NCBI RefSeq assembly: GCF_003434055.1
Contig: NZ_QVEX01000002.1
Location: forward strand, 235,314 to 299,313
Reading direction: 5' to 3'
DNA from: Enterocloster aldenensis
GTDB taxonomy: Bacteria; Bacillota; Clostridia; Lachnospirales; Lachnospiraceae
DNA length: 64,000 nt
Positions 61,663 to 64,000 of this stretch are shown here, piece after piece; the stretch's first letter is position 1; every line of letters begins with the position of its first letter. Position numbers and translations under genes: made by a program. Below the pieces are notes generated by a model, which saw only the letters and a program-made list of their open reading frames with translations, made no database searches and was not told the DNA's origin.

Positions 61663-63633
61663 CTATCTGGTCTTAAACTGCCCAACCAATTCCTTAAGGA
61701 TTACCGCCTGCCCCGACAATTCCTCACTGGCGGCCGCGCTTTCCTCCGCGGTTGCAGAGTTGGTCTGGACCACGCTGGATATCTGGTCCATGCCCTGGGT
61801 CACCTGGGAGACGGCCTGGGACTGCTCTGCGGCGGCATCTGTTATCTTATCCACTGCTTTTACCGTTTTTTCAGTGGAAATCACTGCTTTCTGCAGGGAT
61901 GCGGCTGTCTCATCCGCAATCTTCATCCCTTTTTCCACGGAACGGGCAGAACCTTCGATTAAAACAGAAGTGCTTTTGGATGCTTCCGCACTTTTGCTGG
62001 CCAGATTCCGCACTTCATCCGCCACCACTGCAAATCCTTTGCCTGCGGTACCAGCCCGTGCAGCTTCCACCGCTGCGTTCAGGGCCAGGATATTGGTCTG
62101 GAATGCAATATCCTCAATGGTTTTTATAATCTTTCCAATCTGTGAAGAACTCTCACCTATTTCCCGGACCGCCTTTACCAGTTCAAGCATCTGATTATTG
62201 CACTGCTCCACCTCCCTTCCGGTCTCGCTGCTCTGGCTGTGCACATCCCCGGCGCTGTCGGCCGTTGCTTTAATCTTACCGGATATATCGTTAATCGTGG
62301 CAGCCAGCTCCTCAATGGCGCTGGCCTGTTCCGTTGCTCCCTGGGACAGGGCCTGGGCTCCGGCTGATACCTGCTCGGCCCCGGCTGATACCTGGTCCGC
62401 TGACCGGTTAATCTGACGCAGGGTGTCACTGAGCTGTGCGCTCAGTTTTCTGGCTGAATCCAGAAGTCCCCTGTACCCTCCTACATATGCTTCTTCACAT
62501 TTAGTATCCGCGGTCAGGTTGCCTCTTGACATCTCTGCCAGCATATCATCCATATCCTGAATCATAAGCCTGAAGCCCTGGACAAGGGTCCTGGCCGAAT
62601 CAGCCAGTATCTGCGTCTCATCCCCGGTATGTATCTCATTAACAGGTGTATCCAAATCACCTTCTGCCAAAAGCCTTAACCGCTGGGCACAGTCCTTAAC
62701 CGGCTTACCAATCTGCATTGCCAGCCTGTAGGCCATATAGGAGGATATTAGCAGGAATACCACCATGAGTACGATTGTAATCATGATACCATTCACTGTG
62801 GATTGGGTAAAATCCTTTGTGGGCGCATTGATTGCAAGGCTCCAGCCCTCCGTGCCTTCGATAGGTGCGAAAGCCAAGAACTTCCTGCTTCCCCCGTATT
62901 CATAACGTCCGAATCCGGATTGTCCCAATGTCATGCGGACTTCCAGGGCAGCCAGGTCCTTTAGTTTTTTATCTGTTTTTGCATCTTCCTGTGTATTTTC
63001 CCGGTTTTTTACATTGTCCATATTCTTATGGGCAATTGTGTAACCCGCATTGTTAAGGATATAGGCGCTGCCGTTGGGACTAATCTGGAGTGAGGCCACT
63101 ATGTCATTTAAAAATGTCTCATCCGGTACAAAATATACCACCCCTGCAACCCTGTTTCCAGGTACTCCGCCCTCCCAGATAGGGGCTGACACCATGATGC
63201 TCAGCTGACCTGTTATCTTGCTGACCAGCGGCTCCGAAACCGCGGTCTCCCCTTTCATGGCAGACTTCACATAGGCGCGGTCAGAATAGTCATTGCCGTC
63301 CAGGATACTGATTCCATCCAAACCAATTATATTGCCTCTTTGGAGTCCGTTGGCAAGGGCCTGGTTTTCAACAACAGCCCGCTTTTCTGCCACTGTGGCT
63401 GTCCGGTCAGAAAGCGTTGAGTTACAGCCCGTGACAGAAGCAATGTTTTTATATGCATTCAGTTCCTCCTCAATACGTTCCGCAGCAGTATCAGCCATCT
63501 CGGTCATGGTCTGCCCCAGTGTGTCAATTGTACTGCTATAGCTGAGCCATGCGCTTATCCCGCCTACCGTTACCAAGGAAATCAGTATGGCAATGAGCAT
63601 GCATGTAATGATTTTCATACGGATACTTTTCAT
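61663..63633 (-). CDS. Methyl-accepting chemotaxis protein 2 (dCache-type sensor)
   Basis: 656 residues from ATG 63633, preceded by AAAGGAGTGGGG. After a first membrane helix (8-30) comes a double-Cache sensor of about 250 residues ([40 protein letters not shown]), a second helix near 280-305, a HAMP region ([20 protein letters not shown]) and the signalling coil with the tip [20 protein letters not shown]. dCache domains bind amino acids or small acids. The signalling half is closely related to the first chemotaxis protein, so these are paralogues. Confidence 0.93.
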   Translation of the reverse strand: MKSIRMKIITCMLIAILISLVTVGGISAWLSYSSTIDTLGQTMTEMADTAAERIEEELNAYKNIASVTGCNSTLSDRTATVAEKRAVVENQALANGLQRGNIIGLDGISILDGNDYSDRAYVKSAMKGETAVSEPLVSKITGQLSIMVSAPIWEGGVPGNRVAGVVYFVPDETFLNDIVASLQISPNGSAYILNNAGYTIAHKNMDNVKNRENTQEDAKTDKKLKDLAALEVRMTLGQSGFGRYEYGGSRKFLAFAPIEGTEGWSLAINAPTKDFTQSTVNGIMITIVLMVVFLLISSYMAYRLAMQIGKPVKDCAQRLRLLAEGDLDTPVNEIHTGDETQILADSARTLVQGFRLMIQDMDDMLAEMSRGNLTADTKCEEAYVGGYRGLLDSARKLSAQLSDTLRQINRSADQVSAGAEQVSAGAQALSQGATEQASAIEELAATINDISGKIKATADSAGDVHSQSSETGREVEQCNNQMLELVKAVREIGESSSQIGKIIKTIEDIAFQTNILALNAAVEAARAGTAGKGFAVVADEVRNLASKSAEASKSTSVLIEGSARSVEKGMKIADETAASLQKAVISTEKTVKAVDKITDAAAEQSQAVSQVTQGMDQISSVVQTNSATAEESAAASEELSGQAVILKELVGQFKTR

Positions 63634-64000
63634 AATCCCCACTCCTTTAAGCTGTCATATTTTCATTCTAAAAAAAACTTATAATAACTTTATCGGCATT
63701 TTTGTGAAAATAATAAATAATTTTGTTACCCCTATTGTACAACTGTATTTTCTTCTCATATGAGCCATTATCGTCAGTTATCAGAGCAGGAAATCTGCTA
63801 AAAGCATACCCATGTTATGTATATCGACAAAAATTACTATATTATAATGGTTGTTTTTATGGTAAAGATAAAATATCTTTATATTTTAATACTCTTTCAA
63901 AGGCCATGCCGGGAGGATTCCATTAAATCATTTAAAATAAGGTTGCCATAATGGCTCTTATAGGAAGAAACAATGAATGTTTTATGCGTTTTTTAGGAAC
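63634..64000. other. AT-rich end of the window without a supported gene
   Basis: The 5' side contains the promoter of chemotaxis gene 2. A plus-strand frame opening at ATG 63951 (MALIGRNNECFMRFLG) runs off the window with only a weak ribosome site, so I do not call it. A 67-codon frame at 63723-63926 has no ribosome site or recognisable protein features. Confidence 0.5.

Noticed and set aside
63723..63926. 67-codon plus-strand frame at the right end
   Set aside because: AT-rich, Tyr/Lys-rich, no ribosome site; typical of non-coding intergenic DNA.

Overview
The window looks like chromosome of an anaerobic, gut-type Lachnospiraceae (Enterocloster / Clostridium clostridioforme group is my best guess). 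This rests on mid-range GC, choline-binding-type surface repeats, Listeria-Bacteroides (InlB-B) repeats, many ferredoxin- and CoA-dependent fermentation genes, and dense AT-rich intergenic regions with strong Shine-Dalgarno sites. I see no rRNA, tRNA or CRISPR array. Almost everything is on the minus strand; the plus-strand genes are two regulators (IclR, LysR) and an RpiR remnant.

Region 1 (1-2000) is a decayed YesM/YesN-type two-component and sugar-ABC locus: a truncated solute-binding protein, a 20-codon response-regulator stub, a histidine kinase without its sensor, and a TetR fragment. Region 2 (about 2100-19900) is the most striking. An eight-gene surface operon (transglutaminase-like, 3D-domain, cell-wall-binding repeat protein, two giant repeat proteins of 2073 and about 1466 aa, an unknown 176-aa protein, an O-antigen-ligase-like membrane protein, a 52-aa membrane peptide) is read leftwards. 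Just upstream of its first gene lies a 247-bp segment bounded by 26-bp inverted repeats (25/26 identical), immediately after a tyrosine recombinase gene. I read this as an invertible promoter or terminator switch that phase-varies the whole operon. One repeat lies inside the recombinase gene, so inversion also swaps the enzyme's last residues.

Region 3 (19900-22500) holds a broken PTS EIIBC, an RpiR remnant and an intact LacI regulator. Region 4 (22600-32930) is a catabolic cluster with a TRAP transporter, two paralogous CoA-transferases, an SDR, a cupin, an enoyl-CoA hydratase and a fumarate-reductase-like flavoprotein. It has LacI-type operator sequences and probably handles an imported organic acid as its CoA thioester. 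Region 5 (33000-40740) has an ATPase fragment, a QueD-like protein with an added zinc ribbon, a Fur-family regulator, and an operon containing a PTS-like permease with an unusual N-terminal domain, a TIM-barrel aldolase-like enzyme, a degenerate HisB paralogue, a GntR regulator and an intact HisB; then TetR/Nramp debris.

Region 6 (40740-52400) combines a hydroxyproline-type module (amidohydrolase, proline-racemase superfamily, two-subunit aconitase X, BCCT transporter, YitT, RidA) with a four-subunit 2-oxoacid:ferredoxin oxidoreductase and an ADP-forming acyl-CoA synthetase. Both promoters carry TTTCA motifs repeated every 20 bp, next to a divergent IclR gene, suggesting one regulon. Region 7 (53400-64000) has a dicarboxylate symporter, a PatB-type C-S lyase with a DcuC-type carrier and divergent LysR, a secreted tandem NTF2-like protein, and two methyl-accepting chemotaxis proteins separated by a highly structured intergenic element.
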